This document shows positions 26,728 to 34,958 of a stretch of DNA of 64,000 nt, piece by piece. Position 1 is the stretch's first letter; each line of letters begins with the position of its first letter. The notes below the pieces were generated by a model. That model saw only the letters and a program-made list of their open reading frames with translations, had not been told where the DNA came from and did no database searches. The DNA is from Chthonomonas calidirosea T49. GTDB taxonomy: Bacteria; Armatimonadota; Chthonomonadetes; Chthonomonadales; Chthonomonadaceae. The stretch is from NCBI RefSeq assembly GCF_000427095.1, contig NC_021487.1, forward strand, positions 3,023,241-3,087,240, written 5' to 3'. Position numbers and translations under genes: made by a program.

Positions 26728-28170
26728 TTAAGGGAGCAGCTTGAGGTAGAGCGCACCTAAGTTGTTGGCCGTATAGAGGGCGTTGATTCCACTTTGTTGC
26801 AGCAACTGCAGGTTCGCAAGGTTTACGCTCTCTTGGGCGACGTTCACGTCCATAATGTTGGAAACGGAGGCGCTAAGATTGGTTACCGCGTTCGACAGAT
26901 AGTTTTGGGTGGCCTGTAGGGTATTCTTCTGAAAGTTACCTAGCTCTGCCGCATAGGTGGTGACCTGACTGAGGGCCGCGTTTGCTATCTGCACAGCATT
27001 GGCAGCTCCGGTGGGCGTGGTGACGTTAATGCTTTGAAGCGACTGGCCTGGAATAGCCGTGGTGCCGAGTTGGGAGGCCTGCATGTTTTGAAAGGCGAAG
27101 CTCACCGTCTGTCCTACATTGGCACCGATCTGGAATTGGGCCGGATTGGAAGAGATATTAGCCACTGCGACATTGCTTGTGCTTGTGGAGTTGCCAGATG
27201 CCGTGAGAAGAATTTTATTGCCGCTGGAATCGCTGAGGAGCAGCCCAGAATCGGTTGGGTTGACACCGCCGGTAAAATTGACGGTTTGGGCGACCGTGCT
27301 GCCGTTGATCTGAGTCATGGCAGTAACAGTTGCCAGAGCGTTCTGGCCTACTGCGGTGGTTGCGTTGCCGGCGGCGATGATGGCGCCGGCGCTGTCGCTC
27401 TCCGAGATGGAGTAGTTGCCGCCGTAGTTGGTTTGGGTCAGAACGATTTTACCTCCGCTGAAGCCAGCGGACACGCCTGTTTGACTCGATATCTGGTTGA
27501 TGCTATCTATGAGCGATTGCACCGTTTCACCGGAGCTAACGGTTATGCTCTGCCCATTGATAGTAACCGTGCCAGAGTTGGCAATAGTTGCATTCGCACT
27601 AGCGTAGTTTACTGTGCCGGTAATAGTGGCCATTGTGGCGGCTTGCGTCACCGTGATCGTGACGTTGCCCGACTGGGTTACCCCGTTGGCAAAGGTGCCA
27701 CCAAAGCTGGCCGACGCAATGAGGTTGCTATTGGTAACGGAGGCGCTTGTGCCGGCTGTGCCGTTGAGCAAGCCAATGCCGTTGAACGTGGTATTATTCG
27801 CGATGTTGTTGATGGCGGCTATGGCCGACTGAATGGCCTGCTGGTCGGCAGCGGCATTGCTGGGGTTGCTTTGCGCATCCAGCGCGCTGGCCTGAATATT
27901 TTGCACAAGGGTGACGATCTGTTGTACCGCCCCAGAGGCGGTTTTTACCTCGTTGACGTCGTTCTGTATATTGGAAAGGGCTTGGTTCATGCCATTCACT
28001 TGGGTTTGTAAGTTGGTGGCGATGAGAAAGCCAGAGGGGTCATCTGCCGGACTGTTGATGCGAAGACCTGAGCTAAGGCGAAGCAGCGACTGCTGAATCG
28101 CCGAGTTCGTCTGATTAAGGTAGTAACTGGCCGCAAGCGCGTTCAGGTTGGTGACGAAAGAGAAATCCAT
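26728..28170 (-). CDS. flagellin
   Basis: A 480-residue flagellar filament protein. The conserved N-terminal D0/D1 helices (NLNALAASYYLNQTN, LLRLSSGLRINSPADDPSG, NIQNDVNEVKTASGAVQQI) and C-terminal helices (NYLSNAVTNLSASVSNIMDV, LQLLQQSGINALYTANNL) are both present. Between about 145 and 345 lies a Ser/Thr/Gly-rich variable surface domain. There is no signal peptide, as expected for type III export. AGGAG precedes the ATG by about 10 bases. It is the only flagellar gene in the window. I found no clear sigma28 or sigma54 promoter upstream. Hag or fliC would be the usual name. Confidence 0.95.
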   Translation of the reverse strand: MDFSFVTNLNALAASYYLNQTNSAIQQSLLRLSSGLRINSPADDPSGFLIATNLQTQVNGMNQALSNIQNDVNEVKTASGAVQQIVTLVQNIQASALDAQSNPSNAAADQQAIQSAIAAINNIANNTTFNGIGLLNGTAGTSASVTNSNLIASASFGGTFANGVTQSGNVTITVTQAATMATITGTVNYASANATIANSGTVTINGQSITVSSGETVQSLIDSINQISSQTGVSAGFSGGKIVLTQTNYGGNYSISESDSAGAIIAAGNATTAVGQNALATVTAMTQINGSTVAQTVNFTGGVNPTDSGLLLSDSSGNKILLTASGNSTSTSNVAVANISSNPAQFQIGANVGQTVSFAFQNMQASQLGTTAIPGQSLQSINVTTPTGAANAVQIANAALSQVTTYAAELGNFQKNTLQATQNYLSNAVTNLSASVSNIMDVNVAQESVNLANLQLLQQSGINALYTANNLGALYLKLLP

Positions 28171-28522
28171 CGTCTGTAGTTCTCCTCCATGGATGTTATT
28201 TGAGCGCTTAAGAAAACAAGCTAAATGCTCTCATGCGTACCCCCCTGTTTCGCGGAACGACAGAAAAAGCGTATCGACTTCAGAGGGAGTCAGCGCTCTC
28301 TAAGGAGGTAGTGCCCGATTATCGCTTCATGAAATGTCAGCAAACCTACGAGGTTTCCTGTTAAAGAGAAGAGGTTTGAATAAAAACTGTTAAAAGTAGG
28401 AGGGAATGAGGTGCTCCACAGAAAAGCAGGTAGTCTTTTCAGCCCAGATGAACAAGCGAGCACGGCATAACTTAGATCGGTGTTGATCTCCCATTTTGAA
28501 ACGGTGTCTCTCCTTGATGGAC

Positions 28523-28561
28523 GGGCCAGAGCTCTTGACAGAGAGCTTTGGCCCATTTTTT
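28523..28561 (+). terminator. orphan rho-independent terminator-like hairpin
   Basis: A 13-bp stem (28523-28535 with 28542-28554, one G-T pair, outer arms GGGCCA/TGGCCC) with a 6-base loop is followed by ATTTTTT. It is a textbook terminator on the plus strand, but the nearest upstream gene, flagellin, runs the other way. Confidence 0.7.
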
Positions 28562-28581
28562 CTGCAAAGCGGATGAGGTAA

Positions 28582-28611
28582 TATAATGCAACCGAAACTA
28601 AACAAGTTTAG
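28582..28611 (+). promoter_or_regulatory. -10 box and inverted-repeat operator before GH30 gene
   Basis: TATAAT at 28582-28587 has no good -35 partner. Eleven bases on, CTAAAC (28598-28603), AA and GTTTAG (28606-28611) form a 14-base inverted repeat between the -10 box and the ATG at 28627. An operator here would suit control by a LacI-type repressor such as the one at 30189, but that link is inference. Confidence 0.5.
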
Positions 28612-28626
28612 CAGAGAGTATCCTCT

Positions 28627-30081
28627 ATGCCGACATCCGCTCCTATGCTCCTCCATCTCTCTATCGATCCAACCATTCGCTACCAGACGATCGATCACTT
28701 TGGTGCTTCAGACTGTTGGTGGGCTGCCCACATCGGCTCTGAATGGAGCCATGCCCAGAAGACACGCTTAGCAGACCTCCTTTTCTCAGTAGAAAAGGGA
28801 ATAGGGCTGAGCTGTTGGCGCTTTAACCTAACCGGTGGCTACAACCACAGCACCATTCACGACCCTTGGCGCACAGGTGATACTTTTGAAGTGCGTCCTG
28901 GAGTCTACGACTGGCAGCGGCTGCCGGGGCAACGCTGGTTTCTAAAAGCGGCCAAAGCCCGCGGGGTTCCCAAGTTTTTGGCCTTTGTTAACAGCCCACC
29001 GGCGCGGATGACGCGCAATGGCTTGACAAACTGTACGGATGGGCTCGGCACAACCAATTTGCGCCCTGCGATGATCGGGGCATTCGCTCGCTACTTGGCC
29101 GACATTCTGCATCACTTCTTAAATAATCCCTTCGAGGACGAACGAATCGTTTTTAACTACATTAGCCCGGTTAACGAGCCGCAATGGGAGTGGAATCAGG
29201 GCTGCAATCAGGAGGGCAACAGGGCGAGCAATGAGGATATTAAAGCTATAACCATGGCGCTCTACCAAGAACTACAGCGACAGAAACTGCCCACGCAGAT
29301 CGCCTTGGTAGAGTCGGGCAACTTCCAAAGCCTCACCCACTATGTAGACTGGATGGAGGCGAAGTATAAGGCCCGTTACGGAAACTATTTGGAAGAACTT
29401 TTAGGAGATCCTACCATTCAACCCTTGCTCGGCAGACATCTTGGTGCTCATGGGTACGGCTCTGACCATCCAAGCGGGTATCTGTTGTCGGTTTGTGAAC
29501 AGGTGGCAAAGGCATTTGCGAACTATCCGGGCTGGGCTTTTTGGCAAACGGAGTACTGCGTTATGGAGTGGAAAAGAGATCTCTCGATGGAGACGGCGCT
29601 GCGTGTGGCCCAGGTGATCCACGCCGATTTAGCTTATGCCAATGCGGCGGCATGGAACTGGTGGACGGCGGTTTCTCACTACGACTATAAGGATGGGTTG
29701 ATCTACACGGACTATCAGAAACCGGGAGACCCGGAGACTATCTATCCATCGAAGACCTTGTGGGTGTTAGGCAACTATAGTCGTTTTCTACGTCCGGGAT
29801 GGAGTCGAGTGGATATCGAGAGGGATGCTGACTTAGAGGGGGTTCTTGCTTCGGCCTATGTTTCACCAAAAGGTGAGCAAGTCGCTGTTGTGCTTACTAA
29901 CACAACAGATCAAGCGGTATCTCTATCGGTTCAGGCAAAAAATGCGCACCTAGAGGAACTAACGCCCTATGTCACAAGTGCGACGGACGAGCTTAAATCT
30001 TATTCACCTGTCGCTTCGACCAAACCGTACGTTCTTGCGCCTCGCTCGGTTACGACGCTGATAGGGATATTAAAACAATAG
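28627..30081 (+). CDS. glycoside hydrolase family 30 (endo-beta-1,6-galactanase-like)
   Basis: A 484-residue clan A (beta/alpha)8 glycosidase with a C-terminal beta-sandwich (about 400-484, LTNTTDQAVSLSV). The acid/base Glu184 is in SPVNEPQWEW and the nucleophile Glu309 in WQTEYCVMEW. QTIDHFGASDCWW and LSCWRFNLTGGYN at the N-terminus are typical of the GH30 endo-beta-1,6-galactanase group. There is no signal peptide, so it would act in the cytoplasm unless exported otherwise. Substrate is inferred from family only. A LacI-type regulator gene converges on it, which is a usual arrangement for sugar use. Confidence 0.88.
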   Translation: MPTSAPMLLHLSIDPTIRYQTIDHFGASDCWWAAHIGSEWSHAQKTRLADLLFSVEKGIGLSCWRFNLTGGYNHSTIHDPWRTGDTFEVRPGVYDWQRLPGQRWFLKAAKARGVPKFLAFVNSPPARMTRNGLTNCTDGLGTTNLRPAMIGAFARYLADILHHFLNNPFEDERIVFNYISPVNEPQWEWNQGCNQEGNRASNEDIKAITMALYQELQRQKLPTQIALVESGNFQSLTHYVDWMEAKYKARYGNYLEELLGDPTIQPLLGRHLGAHGYGSDHPSGYLLSVCEQVAKAFANYPGWAFWQTEYCVMEWKRDLSMETALRVAQVIHADLAYANAAAWNWWTAVSHYDYKDGLIYTDYQKPGDPETIYPSKTLWVLGNYSRFLRPGWSRVDIERDADLEGVLASAYVSPKGEQVAVVLTNTTDQAVSLSVQAKNAHLEELTPYVTSATDELKSYSPVASTKPYVLAPRSVTTLIGILKQ

Positions 30082-30111
30082 CACTTTTAACTTGTAGAGC
30101 TCTTTTGAAAA

Positions 30112-30153
30112 AACAAAGCGCGCCGCTTAGCGCGAGTGGGAGTGTGCTTTGTT
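30112..30153 (-). terminator. possible terminator for minus-strand LacI gene
   Basis: GCTTTGTT (30146-30153) pairs with AACAAAGC (30112-30119), enclosing a smaller GCGCG/CGCGC hairpin. On the minus strand it runs into a T-tract at 30108-30113. It lies between the convergent GH30 and LacI genes. Confidence 0.45.
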
Positions 30154-30188
30154 AGGCATCCGTAGAGTGGTCAAAATAGAGGTATCCG

Positions 30189-31265
30189 TCAACGCCGAAA
30201 TACGGTTTTTGCTGTTAGGGGCGCCGGTCCTAACGTTGTTCCTTCGAGAATCGTAACGGGTATTACTTTCTGATGGGTATCGACTTCACGTCCCTCCACG
30301 TAATCCACAAGGAGGGCAACAGATGCGTCGGCCAGCGCGTTCAGGTCTACTTTCACCGAGGTCACACGATGGCGTGTTGCGGCCGGCCAGTAGAGGCCGT
30401 CGTAGCCCACAACCGATAGCTGCTCAGGAATTTTTACGCCCAAGCTTTCACAGATTTCAACGACCCAGTAGGCAAGACGATCACGCCAACAGAAGAGGGC
30501 GGTTGGCGGACAGGAGCTGCAGAGAAGTTGCCGTAGAGGGCCTGTCATATCACCGTGATAGTCTATAATGCGCTCAGGAAGAACCTCAACGCCATGGGTG
30601 CGCAGCGCCGTTTGCATCTTCTCGATGCGCTCCTCCGTTTCATAGAGTCTGCCACTGAGCTCGGCTAAAATAGCCACATCGCGATGTCCCAGCCGATAGA
30701 GCCGTTCAGCCAGCTGCTGAATGCCCGAATCCATGTCGTCGCATACTCCGGGAAGAACGCCTTCTGGATCAAAACGCGAGACAAGAACGGTGGGCAGGCG
30801 TGAACGGCGTAGATAGGGTAACAGCGGATCATGCCGGCGAGGCGCCCACAACAGCACTCCATCCACAACTCCGCCGTTAAGATGACGATACTCCTCGATA
30901 GGCGTGCGGCTAAAATCGCAGTGGATGAGGATATCATAGCCTCGCTTGCCTGCCGCTCGTTCAATAGCGGAGGTGAAGATATCAAGGTAGAGGTCGTCGG
31001 CAGAGCGATTGCGAAAGCCGTTATAAAAGGAGAGGATGCGCGTGGTGCCTCGACGTAGGGAGTGCACAAGCCGGTTGGGCACGTAGTCTAGTTCGATAGC
31101 CGCCTGCCGCACACGCATGAGCACCTCTTCGGATATACGGTGTTGATCGGCCTTGCCGGTAAGCACAAAAGAGGCGGTTGTTTTGGAGACCCCTGCACGC
31201 TTTGCCACTTGTGCCAGTGTGGCTCTCCTCGCTCTCGGCCGATTCGGTTCTTGAGGCTGCGACAT
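30189..31265 (-). CDS. LacI family transcriptional regulator
   Basis: A 358-residue repressor-type protein. After a basic N-terminus of 14 residues, the helix-turn-helix reads TLAQVAKRAGVSKTTASFVL and the hinge helix YVPNRLVHSLRRG. The effector-binding domain follows (GVLLWAPRRHDPLLPYLR, LAERLYRLGHRDVAILAEL, LSVVGYDGLYWPA). It converges with the GH30 glycosidase gene and is divergent from the helical protein at 31530. Control of the GH30 gene, and possibly of the oxidoreductase operon beyond 32.6 kb, is a reasonable guess. Confidence 0.93.
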   Translation of the reverse strand: MSQPQEPNRPRARRATLAQVAKRAGVSKTTASFVLTGKADQHRISEEVLMRVRQAAIELDYVPNRLVHSLRRGTTRILSFYNGFRNRSADDLYLDIFTSAIERAAGKRGYDILIHCDFSRTPIEEYRHLNGGVVDGVLLWAPRRHDPLLPYLRRSRLPTVLVSRFDPEGVLPGVCDDMDSGIQQLAERLYRLGHRDVAILAELSGRLYETEERIEKMQTALRTHGVEVLPERIIDYHGDMTGPLRQLLCSSCPPTALFCWRDRLAYWVVEICESLGVKIPEQLSVVGYDGLYWPAATRHRVTSVKVDLNALADASVALLVDYVEGREVDTHQKVIPVTILEGTTLGPAPLTAKTVFRR

Positions 31266-31293
31266 ATTTGGCTATAGCCCTCTTATGGAGACT

Positions 31294-31317
31294 TGTGTTA
31301 AAACAAAATAAAACACA
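31294..31317. promoter_or_regulatory. inverted repeat upstream of LacI gene
   Basis: TGTGTT (31294-31299) and AACACA (31312-31317) are inverted copies 12 bases apart in an A-rich stretch about 30-50 bases upstream of the minus-strand LacI start. It may be an autoregulatory site, but the spacing is unusual for LacI operators. Confidence 0.3.
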
Positions 31318-31529
31318 TCAGAACACAAAAACCTGCTCCTAACCTCGAACCAAAAGCTACCATACGACATAAGTATACCCCTTGTAGCAAGGGAACGTAA
31401 GCGATTTAGAACGTGTTTATCTAGGCTAAATGTCTCTTTTAGCTGGCAGATGGCGGCTTGTAGCAACTCTATAAAAAATCTGTCAAAATATCGTGGGCGT
31501 AGGGAAGTTTTTGGTGGGAGAAGCCCAAT

Positions 31530-32441
31530 ATGCGCGCAAACGCTCCATCCGACCCTGTAAGGCGATACCTCCCTCTGTTATGGGAGAGAGAAGAAAGGGC
31601 ATTTGCTGTTGCTCAGAATCTCTATAGAGCTCCGAACGAGATTCCTTTTGCGGTGCAGCAGGAGCAGGACTGGGCCGTACACACGTTTCTGGATACGTTG
31701 TTCCAACGGAACCCGCAAAAGCCTAAATATCCTCGCTATCAGCGACAGGCCGTTATCACAGCCGTTATCCATACTATCCTGCTAGTAGGCAACCGACCCA
31801 ACTTAACCTATATGATGGTGACTCTTTTCCCTGCCATGTATGTTGCCGACTCGCAGTTGGCTGAAGCGCTCTGTCGAACTTTGGTGATGTTGTATCACAA
31901 AGAAGCCCTCTTCCTCTCCCCAAAACCACAGATCTACTGGTTTGAGTGGACGTTTCAGCGAGCGTTGCAAACCCAACACCCCCAAGACCTCATCGTCCTT
32001 TGGCAGATGCTTGGCGCCGATGATCCCATTACCCGCCAAGCCGCTCACTGTGCCCTGCAGTGGCTACGTACCGTTCACGCTACAGCGCATCTGCTGTTTG
32101 GGTTGCACTATGTAAAAGATCATGCGCTTCGCATGAACTTGGTGAACATGCTGGAAGAGATCGCTGAACCACAGGTGCTGATCACTTTAGCTCGACTACA
32201 TCGTGAAACGGCAGAGACCGATTGGCCACTCTCACGGCGTATCGCACGTGCCGTGCATACTATTGCGCAACAGAACGCGGCCCCAAACCCGCTTACTTTG
32301 CTGCGGCCGGCCGACCCCCCTGCCTCTTTTGCCGATCTGCTACAGCCAGCTATTGCCGTCAATACTGCCGTCACGGAGGCAAGCCGAACAGAGTTGCTGC
32401 GCTCTGCGGGCGAACCATCCAATAGAAAGAGAGGCCTCTGA
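31530..32441 (+). CDS. helical-repeat protein of unknown function
   Basis: A 303-residue protein I do not recognise. It has no signal peptide or transmembrane segment and is almost entirely alpha-helical. Paired helices such as RQAVITAVIHTILLVG, RQAAHCALQWLRTVH and LRMNLVNMLEEIAEPQVLI resemble HEAT-like repeats, which usually bind proteins. The last 50 residues are Pro/Ala-rich and probably disordered. The ATG at 31530 has GGGAG about 10 bases upstream. It is divergent from the LacI gene and upstream of the Gfo/Idh/MocA operon. Confidence 0.65.
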   Translation: MRANAPSDPVRRYLPLLWEREERAFAVAQNLYRAPNEIPFAVQQEQDWAVHTFLDTLFQRNPQKPKYPRYQRQAVITAVIHTILLVGNRPNLTYMMVTLFPAMYVADSQLAEALCRTLVMLYHKEALFLSPKPQIYWFEWTFQRALQTQHPQDLIVLWQMLGADDPITRQAAHCALQWLRTVHATAHLLFGLHYVKDHALRMNLVNMLEEIAEPQVLITLARLHRETAETDWPLSRRIARAVHTIAQQNAAPNPLTLLRPADPPASFADLLQPAIAVNTAVTEASRTELLRSAGEPSNRKRGL

Positions 32442-32620
32442 GTCCGTTTCGTCAGCTGTTAGGATGCTTTCAAAAGGGCTAAGTCGGTTACAGATAAAAC
32501 TCCTGCAGCTCTATTTTGCTTCACAAACCTTCCTCTGCATCAACCCATTTGGCAGGAGAAAGCCATAGAGGCATCGAATTGAACAACGCCTTGAAACTTT
32601 TTGAACGAGGAGAGGAGACA

Positions 32621-33649
32621 TTGGCAGAAGACGGCAAGATTGGAGTGGCGATGCTTTCCTTTGCGCATGTCCATGCGCGCGACTATGCTTCCCAAATTGA
32701 ATCGAACCCCCACCTCAAGCTGGTGGCCGTGTGGGATGAAGACCCAGCCCGTGGGCGTATGGAGGCGGAGCGCCGAGGAGTGCCCTTCTATGCGGAGCTG
32801 GATCAGGTTCTGAACCTTGCCGAAGTGGAAGCGGTTGTGGTGAACGCGCCAACGTTCATGCATCGTGATATTCTGGTGGCTGCTGCGCAGGCTAAGAAAC
32901 ATATCTTTACCGAGAAGGCGCTCACCATTACCGTGCAAGAGGCTACTGAGGTAATGCGCGCCGTGGAGGACGCTGGCATCCGGTTCATGATCTCGCTTCC
33001 ATCGCGCACTCGCCCGGAAATCCTGTTCGCTAAAAAGCTGATAGATGAGAACTACCTGGGCGACATCACTCTCATGCGGGCACGTGTGGCGCATATGGCC
33101 GCCCTCGATCGCTGGTTCTCCGGTGGTTCTGCCTGGTTTGGCGAGGAGAGCAAAGCGGGCGGGGGAGCCTTCTTTGACTTAGGATGCCATCGAGTGGATA
33201 TCATGCGCTGGTTCTTAGGTGAGCCGGCCTCGGTGGTCGCTCAGATGACGAACTTCAGCGGCGCCTACGAGGTGGATGATAACATGGTGGCCACCGTTAC
33301 CTTTCGGAGTGGGGCCATCGGTATTCTAGATGTCTCTTGGGTGCATCGCTATGGTCCCAATCCGCTGGAGATCTACGGAACCCAAGGATACCTTGGCATT
33401 GACCAAGGGCCGGCAGGACCTCGTATTCAGCTCATCAGCCAGCGCGTGACTTCTGGAGAGATTCAAGGGTGTGTAACGCCGTCACCATCGTCCTTGCCAA
33501 AAGCGCTGCCATCGCCTATGGAGCAGTGGGTAAACGCCATTCGAGAGGGCACCACGCCAACCATCAATATCTACGATGCCTGGGCGCTAACGCAGATGCT
33601 GGAAAACTGCTACAAGGCAGCCCGAGAGCATCGGGAGGTCGTTTTCTAG
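32621..33649 (+). CDS. Gfo/Idh/MocA family oxidoreductase
   Basis: A 342-residue NAD(P)-dependent sugar oxidoreductase by family. The N-terminal Rossmann half (IGVAMLSFAHVHARDY, VAVWDEDPARG, VNAPTFMHRDILVAAAQAKK) and EKALT, the variant of the EKP catalytic motif, lead to a C-terminal alpha/beta domain with the active-site FFDLGCHRVDIMRW. I start at TTG 32621 because GAGGAGAGGAG lies just upstream. A longer frame from 32516 would add 35 unconserved residues. It opens an operon: the next start is 2 bases after its stop and the following genes overlap. Its substrate may be a sugar of the same pathway, but this is unproven. Confidence 0.9.
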   Translation: MAEDGKIGVAMLSFAHVHARDYASQIESNPHLKLVAVWDEDPARGRMEAERRGVPFYAELDQVLNLAEVEAVVVNAPTFMHRDILVAAAQAKKHIFTEKALTITVQEATEVMRAVEDAGIRFMISLPSRTRPEILFAKKLIDENYLGDITLMRARVAHMAALDRWFSGGSAWFGEESKAGGGAFFDLGCHRVDIMRWFLGEPASVVAQMTNFSGAYEVDDNMVATVTFRSGAIGILDVSWVHRYGPNPLEIYGTQGYLGIDQGPAGPRIQLISQRVTSGEIQGCVTPSPSSLPKALPSPMEQWVNAIREGTTPTINIYDAWALTQMLENCYKAAREHREVVF

Positions 33650-33651
33650 AG

Positions 33652-34029
33652 ATGGCACGGGTTCTCGAAGCGCCGGAGGGGAGCGACTTCTACGAGGCCG
33701 TCTATGCCTTCGTACGCCGCGTGCCGCCGGGGAAGGTGGTGACGTATGGACAGGTGGCCGATATGGTGGAGGGGATGCGGCTTACGGCGCGCCAGGTGGG
33801 AGTAGCGATGCGCTATGCACCTCCCGATGTTCCTTGGCAGCGGGTGGTTGGAGCAGGAGGCTACTTTCCTATTGCAAAGAGGGCGCCAGAGGCAATGCAA
33901 CGGCAGATAGCGTTGCTCCGGGCCGAAGGGGTGCCTTTTCACCAAGACGACCCACACCGAGTGGATATGGCCAAAGCACAATGGTTCCCCGGCCCCTCCC
34001 TGTTTGAACCCACGGAAGAGGCACAATGA
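33652..34029 (+). CDS. alkyltransferase-like (ATL) protein, MGMT fold
   Basis: A 125-residue protein matching the DNA-binding domain of O6-methylguanine-DNA methyltransferase. FYEAVYAFVRRVPPGKVVTY and GQVADM are the helix-turn-helix part. The active-site motif PCHRV is replaced by PWQRV, with Trp62 at the Cys position, so it cannot accept alkyl groups. ATL proteins with this change bind O6-alkylguanine and hand it to nucleotide excision repair. It starts 2 bases after the Gfo/Idh stop and overlaps the next start by ATGA, an odd home for a repair protein. Confidence 0.9.
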   Translation: MARVLEAPEGSDFYEAVYAFVRRVPPGKVVTYGQVADMVEGMRLTARQVGVAMRYAPPDVPWQRVVGAGGYFPIAKRAPEAMQRQIALLRAEGVPFHQDDPHRVDMAKAQWFPGPSLFEPTEEAQ

Positions 34030-34958
34030 TCTATCGAGAGCTAGGCGCGACCGGTTTACGAGTCTCTATCCTCGGCTACGGAGCCTCTCCTTTAGGAGGC
34101 GAGTTCGGCCCGATTGACGAAGAAGAGGGGGTTCGCACGGTTCACGCAGCTCTCGACTCTGGCATTAACTACTTCGATGTGGCGCCCTACTATGGACGTA
34201 CCCGGGCGGAAAGCGTTCTTGGGCGCGCCTTACGAACCATCCCGCGCGAATCCTATATCTTGGCCACTAAAGTAGGGCGCTACGACAGAGATCAGTTCGA
34301 TTTTTCTGCGGATAGGGTCACTAGGAGCGTGGAGGAGAGCCTACAGCGGCTCGGTGTGGAGACAGTTGACGTTATTCAATGTCATGACATCGAGTTTGGC
34401 TCCCTAAACCAGATTATTGAGGAGACGTTGCCGTCCTTGGAGCGGTTGCGTCAGCAGGGCAAGGTGCGCTTTATCGGTATCACTGGCTACCCACTTCATA
34501 TCTTTCGCTATGTGCTGCCTCGCGCTAGGGTAGATGCTGTGCTCTCCTACTGTCGCTACACGCTTTGCAACACCGATTTGGAAAACTTACTTCCCTGGTT
34601 TCAGCAGCAGAAGCTCGGCGTCGTTAACGCCTCGCCGCTAGCTATGGGACTGTTAACGGATGCAGGTCCGCCGCCTTGGCATCCCGCTCCGGCGGCGCTC
34701 AAGATGGCTGCCGCGCGGGCGGCCGCCTTTTGTCATGAACAGGGCAAAGACCTGTCAGAACTGGCGTTGCAGTTTGCATTGGCTAATCCTGCCATCCATG
34801 TAACGTTGGTGGGGATGGCCGATCGTAAAACGTTGGAGAAGAACCTCCGCTGTGTTGGGGTGATGCCCGATCTGCAACTGCTCGGTAAGGTCCGTGGGTT
34901 TTTTCAAACTGTCGTCACAACCTGGCCTAGCGGGAGACCGGAGAATCAGGATAGATGA
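34026..34958 (+). CDS. L-galactose dehydrogenase-like aldo/keto reductase
   Basis: A 310-residue aldo/keto reductase. Motifs match the plant and bacterial L-galactose 1-dehydrogenase group closely: LGYGASPLGGEFGPIDE, NYFDVAPYYGRT, QCHDIEFGSLNQI, RFIGITGYPLHIF, and SPLAMGLLTDAGPPPWHPA. These enzymes oxidise L-galactose (some also L-fucose) with NAD to the aldonolactone. Catalytic Asp, Tyr, Lys and His are all in place. It overlaps the previous gene and the next one by ATGA, so translation is coupled. Together with the next two genes it fits an L-galactose to D-altronate route. Confidence 0.88.
   Translation: MIYRELGATGLRVSILGYGASPLGGEFGPIDEEEGVRTVHAALDSGINYFDVAPYYGRTRAESVLGRALRTIPRESYILATKVGRYDRDQFDFSADRVTRSVEESLQRLGVETVDVIQCHDIEFGSLNQIIEETLPSLERLRQQGKVRFIGITGYPLHIFRYVLPRARVDAVLSYCRYTLCNTDLENLLPWFQQQKLGVVNASPLAMGLLTDAGPPPWHPAPAALKMAAARAAAFCHEQGKDLSELALQFALANPAIHVTLVGMADRKTLEKNLRCVGVMPDLQLLGKVRGFFQTVVTTWPSGRPENQDR

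Larger units (their letters stand above)
28171..28626 (+). other. 456-base intergenic region, possible non-coding RNA
   Basis: No convincing coding frame exists on either strand. The plus strand ends in a terminator-like hairpin (28523-28554 plus T-run) that has no upstream gene on that strand, so a plus-strand transcript starting inside this region is plausible. I could not match it to 6S RNA, RNase P, tmRNA or a riboswitch class, and no strong promoter hexamers are visible within it. Confidence 0.3.

Noticed and set aside
27034-28011. 325-codon open frame antisense to flagellin
   Set aside because: It lies wholly inside the flagellin gene, has Gly/Arg/Cys-rich shadow composition and no ribosome site; flagellin homology on the other strand is clear.
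28290-28375. Leader peptide (GTG-started, 17 codons, behind AAGGAGG)
   Set aside because: The GTG is only 2 bases from AAGGAGG and the ATG in frame is 20 bases away, so neither spacing suits initiation.
28535-28540. TTGACA as a -35 box for the GH30 gene
   Set aside because: It is 41 bases from TATAAT at 28582, far outside the 16-18 base spacing, and overlaps the loop of the terminator-like hairpin.
28390-28698. 102-codon minus-strand frame upstream of flagellin
   Set aside because: It overlaps the GH30 start, has no family features or ribosome site, and includes the hairpin; better explained as non-coding.
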